64,000 nucleotides of DNA from Pisaster brevispinus (taxonomy: Eukaryota; Echinodermata; Asteroidea; Forcipulatida; Asteriidae). Under the pieces are notes generated by a model. The model worked only from the letters and a program-made list of their open reading frames with translations, was not told the DNA's origin and searched no databases. The first letter of the stretch is position 1. The number at the start of each line of letters is the position of its first letter. The stretch lies in contig JAMKCF010000003.1 in the NCBI GenBank assembly GCA_023634235.1, positions 14,912,742 to 14,976,741 on the forward strand, in the 5' to 3' direction. A program made the position numbers and the translations under genes. Positions 22,901 to 33,416 of the stretch are shown here, piece by piece.

Positions 22901-25900
22901 GCACCTATTGAGAACGCCGGGTCATCGCATTGTGACTTACCTACCTCAGTACCTCACAATAATGAGACGCAATCAGCCTCTATTCAAAACTACGAATACG
23001 TCTTTGACTTCAACTGAGCATGGTATCCAATACACGGCCATCCTTTTGCGTGAACTATGTATCACCAACTCTCCGAAGTGTCCTGTTTCTGCTGAGACTT
23101 GTCTGACTTTGGACTCCCTAAACCTCCTACGCCAACCATGTTTGACTCACCACTGTCATGGACCGGATACAACAGTGCCTCCCCTGTTCCGGCGACGAAA
23201 ACGCTGGCGCCGCCGAGGCAAACGAGGAGGAACGAGAACTGGTAGGAAAATATCTAGTGTTCGTAACAACCTAGTATATCTAGTTGGATCAGCCCCACTC
23301 ACTCCAACCCAACCTGACCACTATTACCAAACCAATCAAAATCGTCAACACAACAGATGTAACCCCGCTAACCTGACACCACTGGTTAGGGCCAAACCTC
23401 ACTCAAACCTCAATGTCCAAACATGGAACGCCAATTCTTTGTGCAACAAAACTCACACATTTGTTGACTATATTTTGGAGAAGGACGTTGATATCATGTT
23501 CTTAACTGAAACCTGGCTTACCACACATGATACAGTTGTGACAGGGGAGTGTACTCCCCCTGGCTATGGGTTTCTTAACATTCCCCGTGGAAACGGAAAT
23601 CAAGGTGGTGGAATTGGGGTCCTCTTCAAGAAATCCCTTGATCTGTTTATAACACCTTCTTGCCTTGAAACTCTCAACTTCGAACATGTTTGTGTCAAAA
23701 ATAAGAGTAAAACAATCCTATTTGTGGCAGTTTACCGACCTCCCCCGTCACCTACAAATGGTCTTAAGACCTCTGACTTCTTGATTGAGTTTGAGTTGTT
23801 CCTTGATGAACTGTCCCTTTCCCCCTGTCAACTGGTGATCCTTGGAGACTTCAACATCCATGTTGATACCCCGGAGAAATGGGACGTCCGACAGTTTCTC
23901 ACAATTATAGAAACCATTGGTTTTTGTCAACACATATCGGGACCTACTCACAAACTGGGCCATACGCTTGATTTAGTAATCACTCGTTCTGATGATGACA
24001 TTGTTCAAGGTACTGAAATACACCCTGTTCTGTATTCCGATCACAACATTGTGAAATGCATTCTCAGGTGCGAAAAACCCCCTCCGCTGAAGATAACTAG
24101 AACATCTCGTGAGTATGGAAAGTTGAATTTGAATTTGTTTAAACATCTCCTTGCTGAACGTCTCAGAGGGATCACAATAGACGGAGACGACCCAGTTGTA
24201 CTGTCGGAGATGTACGAATCCCTCACACTTTCTGTACTCGATGAAGTATGTCCAGTCACCACCAGAGTTCGTGTTGTAAAGTCCAGACTTCCATGGTACA
24301 ACAACATGATCCATGAAGAAAGACGAACTCGTCGTCAGCTTGAGCGCAAATGGCGCAAAAGTCGTGCTGATGCCGATCTCAGCACATTTACTGCCCAGAA
24401 GAACAGGGTATGTGAGCTGATAGCTGACGCCAAAATTGACTACTTTTCCAGCAAATTCTCCAATGCCAGCTCTAAAGAAATGTACACCACAATCAATGGC
24501 CTTCTTAATGCATCCTCCAAAACACTACCAGTCTGTGACTCTGATACTGAACTTGCCAACAACTTTATGTCCTTCTTTGTCGACAAAGTTGAGAAAATCA
24601 GGTCTAATATTCAACCCGAGACCACTATACTCACTGGGGTTGCCCAGCACACTGACAGTCTTCATTCTAGCAAAACGATGTCTACTTTTGGATCCATCAC
24701 AAACTCAGAGGTTGAAAAACTCATCGGCCGATTTCCCAACAAAACCTGCTCACTTGACACTATTCCATTATGGCTAATCAAAGAATCTTTACCCATCTTG
24801 CTACCTATTATTACCAGAACTGTCAATGCCTCGCTCAAGTCTGGTGTTGTCCCTGAAACATTAAAGCAGTCCATCATTACCCCTGTGCTCAAGAAATCTA
24901 CCATGGACTGTAATGTATTCAATAGCTTTCGCCCGATTTCTAATATCAAATTCCTTGCCAAACTTACTGAAAAGGCTGCATCATATCAAGTCATCAACCA
25001 CGTCAACAACAACAACTTTGATGAGAAATTCCAATCCGCTTATAAAGCACACCACAGTACAGAAACGGCCTTGCTTAAGGTCAAAAGTGACATTTCACAT
25101 TCTCTTGACAAAAACAAAGTTGTTCTCATGGTTTTACTTGATATGTCTGCAGCCTTTGACACAATTGATCATCATATTCTTTTGGACAGGCTTGAGACCC
25201 GTTTTGGTATTACAGGTGTTGCCCTTGCATGGTTCCAGTCTTACCTAAATGATCGCTGTACCAAAGTGTCCATTAGAAATGCAGTATCTGATAACCATGT
25301 TCTTAAATGTTCCATACCACAGGGCTCTGTTATAGGACCACAGGGATTTATCATGTACACTCATCCTATTGGCGACATCATCAGAGACCACAATATTAAT
25401 TTCCATGTCTATGCCGACGACACCCAGCTTTATACTGAATTTGACCCCAAGGTTCTAGGTGATTGCACACTTGCCCTTAGAAATCTTTCTACCTGCATCT
25501 CTCAAATCAACACCTGGATGAGAAACAATAGGTTGCAACTAAATCAAGAGAAAACAGAATTTATGGTTTTTGCCTCTCCGAGGGTTCTTAACATACTTCC
25601 CAACATCCAGCTCGACTTAGACGACATATCCATCAACCCCTCTGCCACTGTTAAAAATTTGGGTGTAAATCTTGACCAATCCCTCTCCATGACCAGTCAC
25701 ATAAATTCTGTATGTAAGAGTGTTAACTTTCATATCCGTAATTTATGGCGTATTCGCAGGTTTCTTACTCAGTCGTCATGCCATCATGCTGTCAGATCAT
25801 TGGTTCTTTCTCGCATTGACTACGCCAACACACTATTGTACGGTGCCAGAGAAGTAGATCTCAAGCGTCTTCAGCGCCTTCAAAACAAAGCTGCTCGTCT

Positions 25901-28011
25901 TGTGTTTGCCTGTGGCAGAGAACAAAATTCCCCTGACCTGCTGAGATCTCTTCACTGGCTGCCAGTACGAGAAAGAATCAAATACAAAATCCTTCTGTAT
26001 GTTCACAAATGTCTTCATGGTCAAGCACCAAAATACCTCACAGAAAACTTCATCCTCTACAATACTGGTCATTCTGAAGACCGTAGAAGGCTTCGCTCTG
26101 CGTCTGACGTCACACGCTTGGTTGTTCCTCGCTCCCACAAAAAGGCTGGAGACAATTCATTCTTCAATGCAGCTCCTAAGCTTTGGAACCAACTGCCCTG
26201 TGACGTCAGAGAAGCAGTGTCCACTTCGGTCTTCAAGCGGTCTCTCAAAACGTTCTTGTTTCCTACAGAGTGCAACCAATAGTTTCTTTGCTATGTTTTC
26301 TACTTGTTTTGTTCTATTTTTCTTGTAAGGCGCTGTGTTCATTGTAGAGCGCCATAGAAATGTTTATTATTATTATAATTATTATTAAAAGTCCTAAAGA
26401 TGCCGACCACACAAATTTCTTCAGCAAAAAAAGCTTGGGTTAGAAGAAACAGATTACCAAGTTGAAATGCTGTGCTTTGTTTGATTGTTGGACTGCACAA
26501 GTGAACCGAAAAGCTTTACATGGGATCAGGCAAACATGTATTGGAGTCCGACATCTGGGTATTGTGAGGAAGGGTTTTAGTAAAACACTCTTGGGAGATA
26601 AGGACAATTTAGTGTCAGTCATATTGATTTGTTTGAATGACTTCTTTCATTTCCTCCAGAGCCAGTGAGCTGAGTAGTGATCAGCTTCTTCATATTCCAG
26701 TCTCAGATGATGAAGATGGTGACTTGGATCCACACTTGAACCCAGCATGCCAATTCTTAGGTAAGCAGAGTTTTCAGATGCTTCCTTATAGTGTTTGTTT
26801 TGTTTATTGTTTACTTCTTCTCCAGCTAAGGCAGTCCAGCTTTCATGTTGTCCTTCCACTTCATGGCTTATATCACTAAGAACAGTAATTTAAATGAACA
26901 TTTATGATAACAGGACTAAACCCGAACTTCAAATATTACCTGAACTTCATTTAGTAAACAGTAATCACATTGCAAAATTGTCAATACAGTAAATGCATTA
27001 ACTCTTGAGGAACCGATGATTTCAAAAAACAAAATGAAAATACGTTTTTGTTTTTTGTTTTTTCCAAAATAAGTGCAACAATTTGTTGCAAACACAAGAT
27101 AATTTAGAGTTGTTGTTATTTATGAACTTTATTTTTAAAACAAATAGAGAGTCTATTTATTTATTTATTTAATTTATTTATTAGTAATTCTGGTTATGTA
27201 GCCAAGGATTCTCAGAAAAATGAACTTAGTCACTATACTAGCCAAAAACCCAATAGAGTGAAGACGAGGAAGAAAGTTTCAGTTTAAGATGTGGGAGGAA
27301 AACCCCAGAGAATTATTCCAGGGAAACCCATGCAATCAGGTAGGGACTGAAAACCCAATCCACGTACAGTAATGCCCTCGGCAGGATTTGAGCCGGGGTC
27401 CTATAAAGGTGGAAGGGGTGGAAAGATACCACTATGCAAACTCCTCATGCATTTGACAATTAAATTAACTTGTTTTTTTCCCTTCTCACTGTTTAAGGTA
27501 AAGTCATCGGAGCAGACCAAGCTGCTTTGGTATGTAGCGACCATGGGCTCAGTCGTAGTGTCAGTGTGGTGTTGGCTTACCTCATGGTTTTCTACAAGTG
27601 GTCACTGAAGGTAAATATTTTCCCTCACACACCTCAAAGTAAAACAAAATTAAAGTATGATCCCTTATTGTTGTTAGGCTGTTTCAAATTATGGATGAAC
27701 AACAATGCGAAGAGTAATAGTTCACAAAACCAGGGGCCAATTTCATAGCGCTGCTTAGGGGTAAGCAAATTTTCGTGCTAACTATAAGCAGAAAAATTTT
27801 GCCTAAGCAAATCAATAAATAAATAATTACATAAATACACTACAAATGTTTGTTCACTGTTACAATTTCTTTTATACAGGAGGCTCATAAACATCTGCTG
27901 GATTGTAAGAGTAACATCCGTCCACATCGATCGTTTGTACATCAGCTCTCCAAATGGGAGAAGACAGTGTTTGGCGAAACGCTTACTGATGTTAGCGATC
28001 CCAACTTTTAA
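19927..28011 (+). CDS. STYXL1: STYXL1-like rhodanese/dual-specificity pseudophosphatase
   Basis: Homologue of MK-STYX, a catalytically dead member of the MAPK phosphatase family. Exons: 19927-20032, 20190-20251, 20997-21096, 22135-22417, 26660-26760, 27498-27610, 27880-28011, giving 298 aa (human about 313). The N-terminal half is a rhodanese/CDC25-like domain (LLLLDARQTNEYNESHI, KILRGGYEEFSALYPFL). The C-terminal half is the DSP fold (PVEVLPGRLYLGD, ending in KWEKTVFGE). The signature loop reads LVCSDHGLSRS: by alignment with HCxxGxxRS, Ser231 replaces the catalytic Cys, and the Cys sits one residue earlier, at the His position. Dephosphorylation is therefore not expected; a scaffold role is inferred from the family. 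Head-to-head with MDH2. Intron 2 holds a SINE, intron 3 a MITE, intron 4 a LINE. Confidence 0.93.
20533..20932 (+). mobile_element. tRNA-derived SINE, near full length
   Basis: The head has RNA polymerase III box A-like (TGGCCGAGCGGTTA) and box B (GGTTCGAGCCC) motifs of a tRNA-Leu/Ser-like ancestor. The body (CTTGACACTTGTGTCCT, GCTTCGTCCTTC) and the tail (CACAGCACCTTGTAAACC, GTGTGATAAAGTGCTATATA) are shared with copies at 42850 (inverted) and 58107. It lies in STYXL1 intron 2. Confidence 0.9.
21744..21935. mobile_element. MITE family A, 192-bp copy
   Basis: Terminal inverted repeats GGGCCCAATTTTAAGAGCTG...CGGCTCTATAAAATTGGGCCC. The interior carries AGCACAATAAAGGTAAGCTT, ATAAGGTTACCA and TGTGACTGGTATCCTG, conserved in other copies. 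It lies in STYXL1 intron 3. Confidence 0.92.
22758..26386 (+). mobile_element. LINE (CR1/L2-like non-LTR retrotransposon) with open 1174-aa ORF
   Basis: A single uninterrupted ORF at 22758-26282 encodes an apurinic-type endonuclease followed by reverse transcriptase. The basic N-terminal stretch RRRKRWRRRGKRGG lies near residue 145. The endonuclease has TWNANSL (about 218), LTETWL, VYRPP, GDFNIH (about 363) and SDHN (about 427). The RT has LLDMSAAFDTIDH (about 795), PQGSVIGP and YADDTQLY (about 884), then a C-terminal RLQRLQNKAARL...WNQLPCDVR module. The 3' end is a GCGC-containing tail with an ATT-rich microsatellite, typical of CR1/L2 types. No separate ORF1 is visible and the 5' end is undefined. 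The open frame suggests recent insertion. Sense orientation in STYXL1 intron 4. Confidence 0.95.
27733..27810 (+). mobile_element. MITE family A, 5' fragment
   Basis: GGGGCCAATTTCATAGCGCT followed by GCTTAGGGGTAAGC matches the left end of the family. The right end is absent. It lies in the last STYXL1 intron. Confidence 0.6.
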
Positions 28012-29518
28012 ACCAAATTTCTGTATTAAAGAAAATAACTGACATCATGCCTTATTGGGGAAGCTACACCATCATGATCAACCTGGGCTGTATTTTCACA
28101 GTGGCAATTAAGAGTTGTTGGTTGTGGATTAACCCTCCTACAGTACTCTCAGTAATATTTTTGTAGCAAGTTCACCGACCATTTGAAACCATTCAACTGC
28201 CCAGGTTCTTTATGTGGTTGCCACAACCATGCAGGATTTAACCACCGTGCACATGGGTAACAGTGTAAACGTGTGTACATGGTGTACTATCAGGCCTAGA
28301 ATTACGTGGAGGCCTTGCCCTCTCAAAGATGAAAATCCCATCCGACACATTATGGTAAAATATCTTCCTAGCTAAAGAACACAAGTGCCATGACCGGGAC
28401 TGGAACCCACACTCTGCTGATCAGAAACACCAGAGGTTGGGTGCTCGGATGCTCTTAATCACTCGGCCACAAAACACCCCCATATTACAAATTTGTACTG
28501 GTTGCACAAGGTACAATCTGAGTGAATTTTTTTAATCAACATCTTCCCTCTTCATTGGCTTCCTGCTGGAAAATGTACAGGCTACGAAATAGTAGCAGGT
28601 TCCTTTGATGATGTATAAATTGATTTTTAACTATGTCATGCATATTGGTTTGGAAAGGTTTCAGCTACAAGCAGATTCTGCTTGTAGGTGAGACCTTATT
28701 AAACCATTAAATGCAATTGTTACCCCAGATTGAAAATTTCAGAGAAGACTTAAGTGGGTGACGTTTCTACAAATAACATTCAGATTCATAATTTATTTCT
28801 TGCAGAAAAAATAATATTTCAGTATTCCATGCCAATACAATGATTAAACTGACACTTAGCTGTACATATGCTCGATCAAGAACGTGTTTTTAAACTTGTT
28901 TGTAAAAATAATTACTATTTACATTTATCAGTATTTACATTGTTTGTGTAAACATCATGAGGGCAACAATGGACCTGTAATCAGTGTAAGATATTATGAA
29001 CTTAAAATAAACCCATTGTAAATATTTCAATTGTATTAAAATGTGTGACTTTTTAATACCAGTATCCCCCAAAACAATTTTCACAATTTTGCCATGGAGT
29101 AAAATTAATAGAAGAGATGACTCAGTGGTAAAGTGGAAACTAGTTTGTTTAATCACCCCCAGAAAAAAACTAGAGTAAAGTTCATAATAGACAGGTCGAT
29201 TAGGCCCCCCCCCCCCCACCTCCTGCTGTCTATCAACAGCCCAAGTGGATAGTGCTTTTGACACACACATCTTGCTTTGCCCGTGCCACACACAGAAGAC
29301 ATGACACAGCAATTCAAATGGCAAAAGTCACTTAAAATTATGAACTTTGTTTAATTCAAAGGGTAAAGAGCTTTCTCCTGAAACAGTAACTTCAAAGAAA
29401 ACATTTGCTGAAGGGTTAATTAAATTCTGTTGAGTAAGTATTAAATTTTGACTATAAAAATATACTCTGTTGAGACTTGCGGACATTTTGTAGTCAAAGA
29501 GAAATAACGGGAATAAAA
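28012..29518. other. Convergent STYXL1/ALKBH4 intergenic region
   Basis: No gene supported. ATTAAA at 28025-28030 is a weak candidate poly(A) signal for STYXL1. A family C repeat lies at about 28128-28290 (TTAACCCTCCTACAGTA at its left end) and an inverted SINE fragment at 28372-28470. The rest is AT-rich, with a poly(C) run near 29207. Confidence 0.5.
28372..28470 (-). mobile_element. tRNA-derived SINE, 5' fragment (inverted)
   Basis: The reverse complement shows the tRNA-like head (GTGGCCGAGTGATTAAGAGC, box B as GGTTCCAGTCCCGG) and the CTGATCAGCAGAGTGTGGGT segment shared with other copies. The body and tail are lost. Confidence 0.8.
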
Positions 29519-32209
29519 TCAGGTTACGACAGACCCAGTATATGTCCCTGCTATTGACAGGACCTCCCTTCCCACTGCCTCCTCTGACCCACCATCTAAA
29601 AACGTCCCGGTCAGTTCCCGGAGTGTAATGGCAAGACGTCTGGCAGTTATTGCCCCTCTACATATTCCATGATTCCACTGATGTCTCGCAGCACCAGATA
29701 AAACAAGCAGACTCCGCGCTGGGAGTGGTATCCTTACACTTAGGGTGGTTTGTGAGTCATGTTCAGCAGAGGTCGTATCCGAGGTCGTATCTGGAGTCAT
29801 GTCCAGATAGGTGCCCGCCAATAAGTTGATCGTTACTAATCTCTCTCCCCATAACCAGCTGTCGTCCTTGTGGGGGTCAATAGAGGACCCCCTGTCCGGT
29901 CGGTAGTCAAGATTGCACAGTTCCACTGGGACAAAGTCACCCAGACCATGGTGTGAGTTTATACGATCCACAAAGGGTTGGATGAATGAAGGCAGCCCTG
30001 TAAAACCACCTGTTTTAAGTTTTCTTCGTTTGAAATTGACTTTTGGTCCATAGTCCTGTGGAACAAAGTAAGGATATGAAAAAGTTGAAATAATCTTGGT
30101 TTTATCACAACGAATGGAAAAAACCCCAAAATATGTATAAGTTTGTTTGAAAAGTTGCTCAAAGAGTTTAAAAACCGCAACAATATTGAAAATAAAAAAA
30201 ATAAACAAAAGAAGTCATTGTGCAAGTTTTAAACAAACAGTTCTATAAATTGTAAATAATGACCACTGAATAAAATCAACAAATATCATTTGCCGCCTTT
30301 TGACATTTATGTGGAATTAACTGAAATCAAATCAATTTATCTCATACCTGTTTCCATCGCCCAGACTGAGATGGTTTCCATGGCGACTCATCAATAATCT
30401 GGGAAATTTCTGCTTCTTCTTCTTCAGAAACAAACTCAGGTATCAGAATGACTCCTGGAAATTCAAGACCGTTCCCGGAGTGCTCACAAGTCAACGGTAC
30501 TATGGATGGGTCGTTGAGCCTTCCTGTCTGTTTATAGGCTTTATTGCACATCCAGCAGAAAATGTACAGCTTCTCCTGTAAAAAAAATAATATACAAACA
30601 TTTCGCTGAGTCAACTACTTTATTATTTTCATATGAACAAGTTTTTTTTAAGGTTTAATAATAATAATAATACTAGTAGCTTCTTATATAGTGCACAATC
30701 TAATATAAATATAAAAATAAATACTAAGTTCGACTTAAAGTTTGAACAAATAGGTTTTGAGTAACTGTTTGAAAGAACTGGCTAATAATGTTCCGTCCCA
30801 ACTTGACAATTGTCCCAACTATAGTTGGGACTGGTCCCAACTTGAGTGTTAAAGTTGGGACGTCCCAACTATAGTTGGGATTGCCCATAGAGTTCAACAG
30901 GACACCGTGATCGATCATGTGTGGATTACTGTGTGACACACTACTGCAGACGCACAAGCTGATGGGATCAGCGTTAAATTAATAAGATTCTTATTTCAAA
31001 CCTAGGTCTCGGCTCTGTAAACTCATGTCAAAAATGATGATGGAAATAGAGCCGGCCGCGGGCCGTTGCCCAGGACGAGGTTTGGAATGATAGTATGTTG
31101 CTCATAATGGACCACTAAAACTAACTCAGTGTAAATAGTGTTTTTAGAGGGTTCTGACAGCGGCCTCCATCTCATGCCTGTTGAAGCTTTCAGTCTCAAG
31201 TAGGCCTACGCATTTAGTTTCCCTGGCCCTTCTCTTGGAAAACAAAAATTCTAATTAATCTAAAATATTCTTAAGGGAAAGTGGTCTTAAGATTAGAACT
31301 GTGTAGTATGATACTTACATGTTTTTAGTTTATTCATGGGGGTGCTTTGTATTTACTGCGATCCCAACTATAGTTGGGACGCCCCAACTTTAACACTCAA
31401 GTTGGGACCAGTCCCAACTATAGTTGGAACGATTGTCAAGTTGGGATGGAACAATAATATTAATAGGGCTTGACGAAGGGCAAGTGGGAGACTGTTCCAG
31501 AGATTAGGGCCAGCATCATCTGAGCATGAGAAAAACTGGGGTCACCCAAGGAGCGTTTCACTGAAGGTTTAGCATATCTTCTTTGTATAAAATTTTAACA
31601 ATTTCACTCCTCTGAAAATCATTAGTCCTCCACACCATTAAGTACCCTTACTAAAACCATGGAGGTAGAAATAACTCAAGTTTGGTTTTCAGTTTGCAGT
31701 TATAAAAATGAGTTAGCCTTTCTTAAAAAATTAAGCAGAAAGGAAACTTTAATATATTCATGATTTTTAACCCTTAAATACTTGTTTGGGGCAGCTGGAA
31801 AGAGAGGAACTTGTAAGAATTATTTATCTTTTTGTTAATTTTGCCTATAAATTTAGCATTACGCCGACAAATACCAATCTATGATGAAGTGACCCTACCC
31901 AGACCCTTTCAACTTGGTCGGCTGTGCACTGCCGTCAGACCCTGACTCACTCAGACTGCAGCAGATGGGCAGGGACAACAGCGCCCTCATTGGCAATTGC
32001 AGTTGAGAAAAAAAAAAGATTAACAAAAAATCTAAACACCTCAACTCAATATTCTCTTTAAAAGTTTATAAAGTATGATTGTGAAACTTTAAGAAACTTA
32101 CACTTGCTGGCATTGATGTGACAGAACTTTGCGAAACGCCACGTTTATGTTCACAGGACAAACAAGTTCTTATGCCCTTACAACCACATTTTTCTTCACA
32201 ATCCACCAT
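29519..32209 (-). CDS. ALKBH4: Alpha-ketoglutarate-dependent dioxygenase alkB homolog 4
   Basis: Fe(II)/2-oxoglutarate dioxygenase; in mammals ALKBH4 is reported to demethylate actin Lys84 and to act on 6-methyladenine. Exons in transcript order: 32209-32102, 30575-30348, 30055-29519, all phase 0, giving 290 aa (human about 302). The N-terminus is the family's Cys-rich CEEKCGCKGIRTCLSCE. The catalytic fold has the iron ligands in DPHKDDSW (H174, D176) and RHQWNHGI (H241), and the 2-oxoglutarate Arg pair in ARRLAITLR (R252, R258). The C-terminus is GTYTGSVVT then TGA. The start was chosen at 32207-32209 because the Cys motif follows directly, although the frame stays open upstream to an ATG at 32500. 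Head-to-head with LRWD1. Confidence 0.95.
30656..31600 (+). repeat. Interspersed element split by an inserted TIR element
   Basis: The left part (30656-30783: ATAATAATAATA, TTATATAGTGCACAA, GGTTTTGAGTAACTGTTTGAAAG) and right part (31459-31600: GGGAGACTGTTCCAGAGATT, GGGTCACCCAAGG) read as one older repeat interrupted by the element at 30790-31452. A similar left end occurs at 42109-42190. The family was not identified. Confidence 0.45.
30790..31452. mobile_element. 663-bp TIR element with CCCAACTATAGTTGGG palindromes
   Basis: Terminal inverted repeats of about 95 bp: the left begins GTTCCGTCCCAACTTGACAA and the right ends TTGTCAAGTTGGGATGGAAC. AATAAT lies directly outside both ends (30784-30789, 31453-31458), a candidate 6-bp target duplication. 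Each arm carries two copies of CCCAACTATAGTTGGG or a near-match. The central 480 bp has no ORF of note. It lies in ALKBH4 intron 1. Confidence 0.85.
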
Positions 32210-33416
32210 TTTCACGTGCGCACACACATAGCCCAGTACATGTAGCCCAAATAAACACAATTTGGCACGACGATGAACGCGCCCAAGGGCCAAATAATTG
32301 GGCTTGGAAATCGCCCGATTATGGGATATCCTCAAAGAGGGCGCTATATAGATTGTACAGCGCCCTCCTCCTTTTCTCTTTGTGACGGCGACGCGGCGGT
32401 CACAGGTTGGCTCATATTTTTCAACGGATCGTCGCAAAAAAGTTTGTCGTTTTGCCAGATCGCGAGGTGTTAGCTTCTGAGAAGGCAAGGAAACATTCAT
32501 TAACTTGTAAGTGACCTTTTCGAAAATAAATTCTATTGATTTTAACAGTGGATGTTATCATTTCATAGGAGTGTCGATCGCGTCACTTTGCTCAATTTTG
32601 AGCGACATTTTTTTCCAGGGGCGCGTCACGACAAGTTCAACATTTTCTCACATGAAAGTCGCGGTTTTTAAATATATTTGTAATGAATCTTAACTGATTA
32701 CACTAAATCACATATTACCAGGTATTGTGGACGTGCTTTAAATTGACAAAAATGAGGTGATCTTGTGTGAACTTTAGGTTAAAGATCCATTCACTTGCCA
32801 AGGTCCAAAAATTATTTTTATTTTTAGATGATTTTTCCATCTCGTTTCCGTCTATAGAGGGCGCTGTAAAAATACAATTTGCATGTTTGTTTTAGTTCAT
32901 TCAAAACTTTTACTGAGTAATTTATCACAGAAAAAATGATGTCATCGATACCTGTGGATTCCCAGAAGTGTGAAACAGGATTACTTAAATAAATGTGAAA
33001 TTCAAAATTTCCAATATTGTCATATTTTCAAAATTTTGCAAAAAAATGGCATGCACAGGAAAAATACAATTTACAAAGGAGGGGAATTGACCATAGACCA
33101 AAGCCAAAGGTTTTGGCGCAGTTTTCCTTAAACTTTTATTTATCTATTTACTTCTTCAAAAAGATTTCAATTAACAATATATCACTTTACCACATGATAC
33201 AAATTTTAAATGTTTAGTTCCATTGTTATAAATAAATGCTTTGGCCTGAAAATTGTGCGTTTTATTTGTGTCGCATCCAATTACCTTCACACAAAACATC
33301 TCAGAAGAAATTGAGAGAAGAATAGCTTGAGTATTACACTTGATGTCCTTGGATGTAGTTTCTTCAACTAAACCATAGATCTGTTTTTGCCTACAATTTT
33401 TGTCTTCAGTATAGAA
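32210..33416. promoter_or_regulatory. Divergent ALKBH4/LRWD1 promoter region with LRWD1 5' UTR intron
   Basis: The start codons are 1.2 kb apart, pointing outward. A GTAAGT donor at 32507 and a CTTCAG acceptor ending at 33409, seven bases before the LRWD1 ATG, suggest a non-coding first exon ending near 32506 and a roughly 0.9-kb 5' UTR intron. The two transcription starts would then lie within about 300 bp (32210-32510), a compact bidirectional promoter. No TATA box is evident. Repeated GGGCGCT/AGCGCCCTC motifs occur at 32339, 32361 and 32858. Confidence 0.5.

Noticed and set aside
24436..24777. Second ORF inside the LINE
   Set aside because: Out-of-frame shadow of the 1174-codon ORF; its peptide has no RT or endonuclease motifs.
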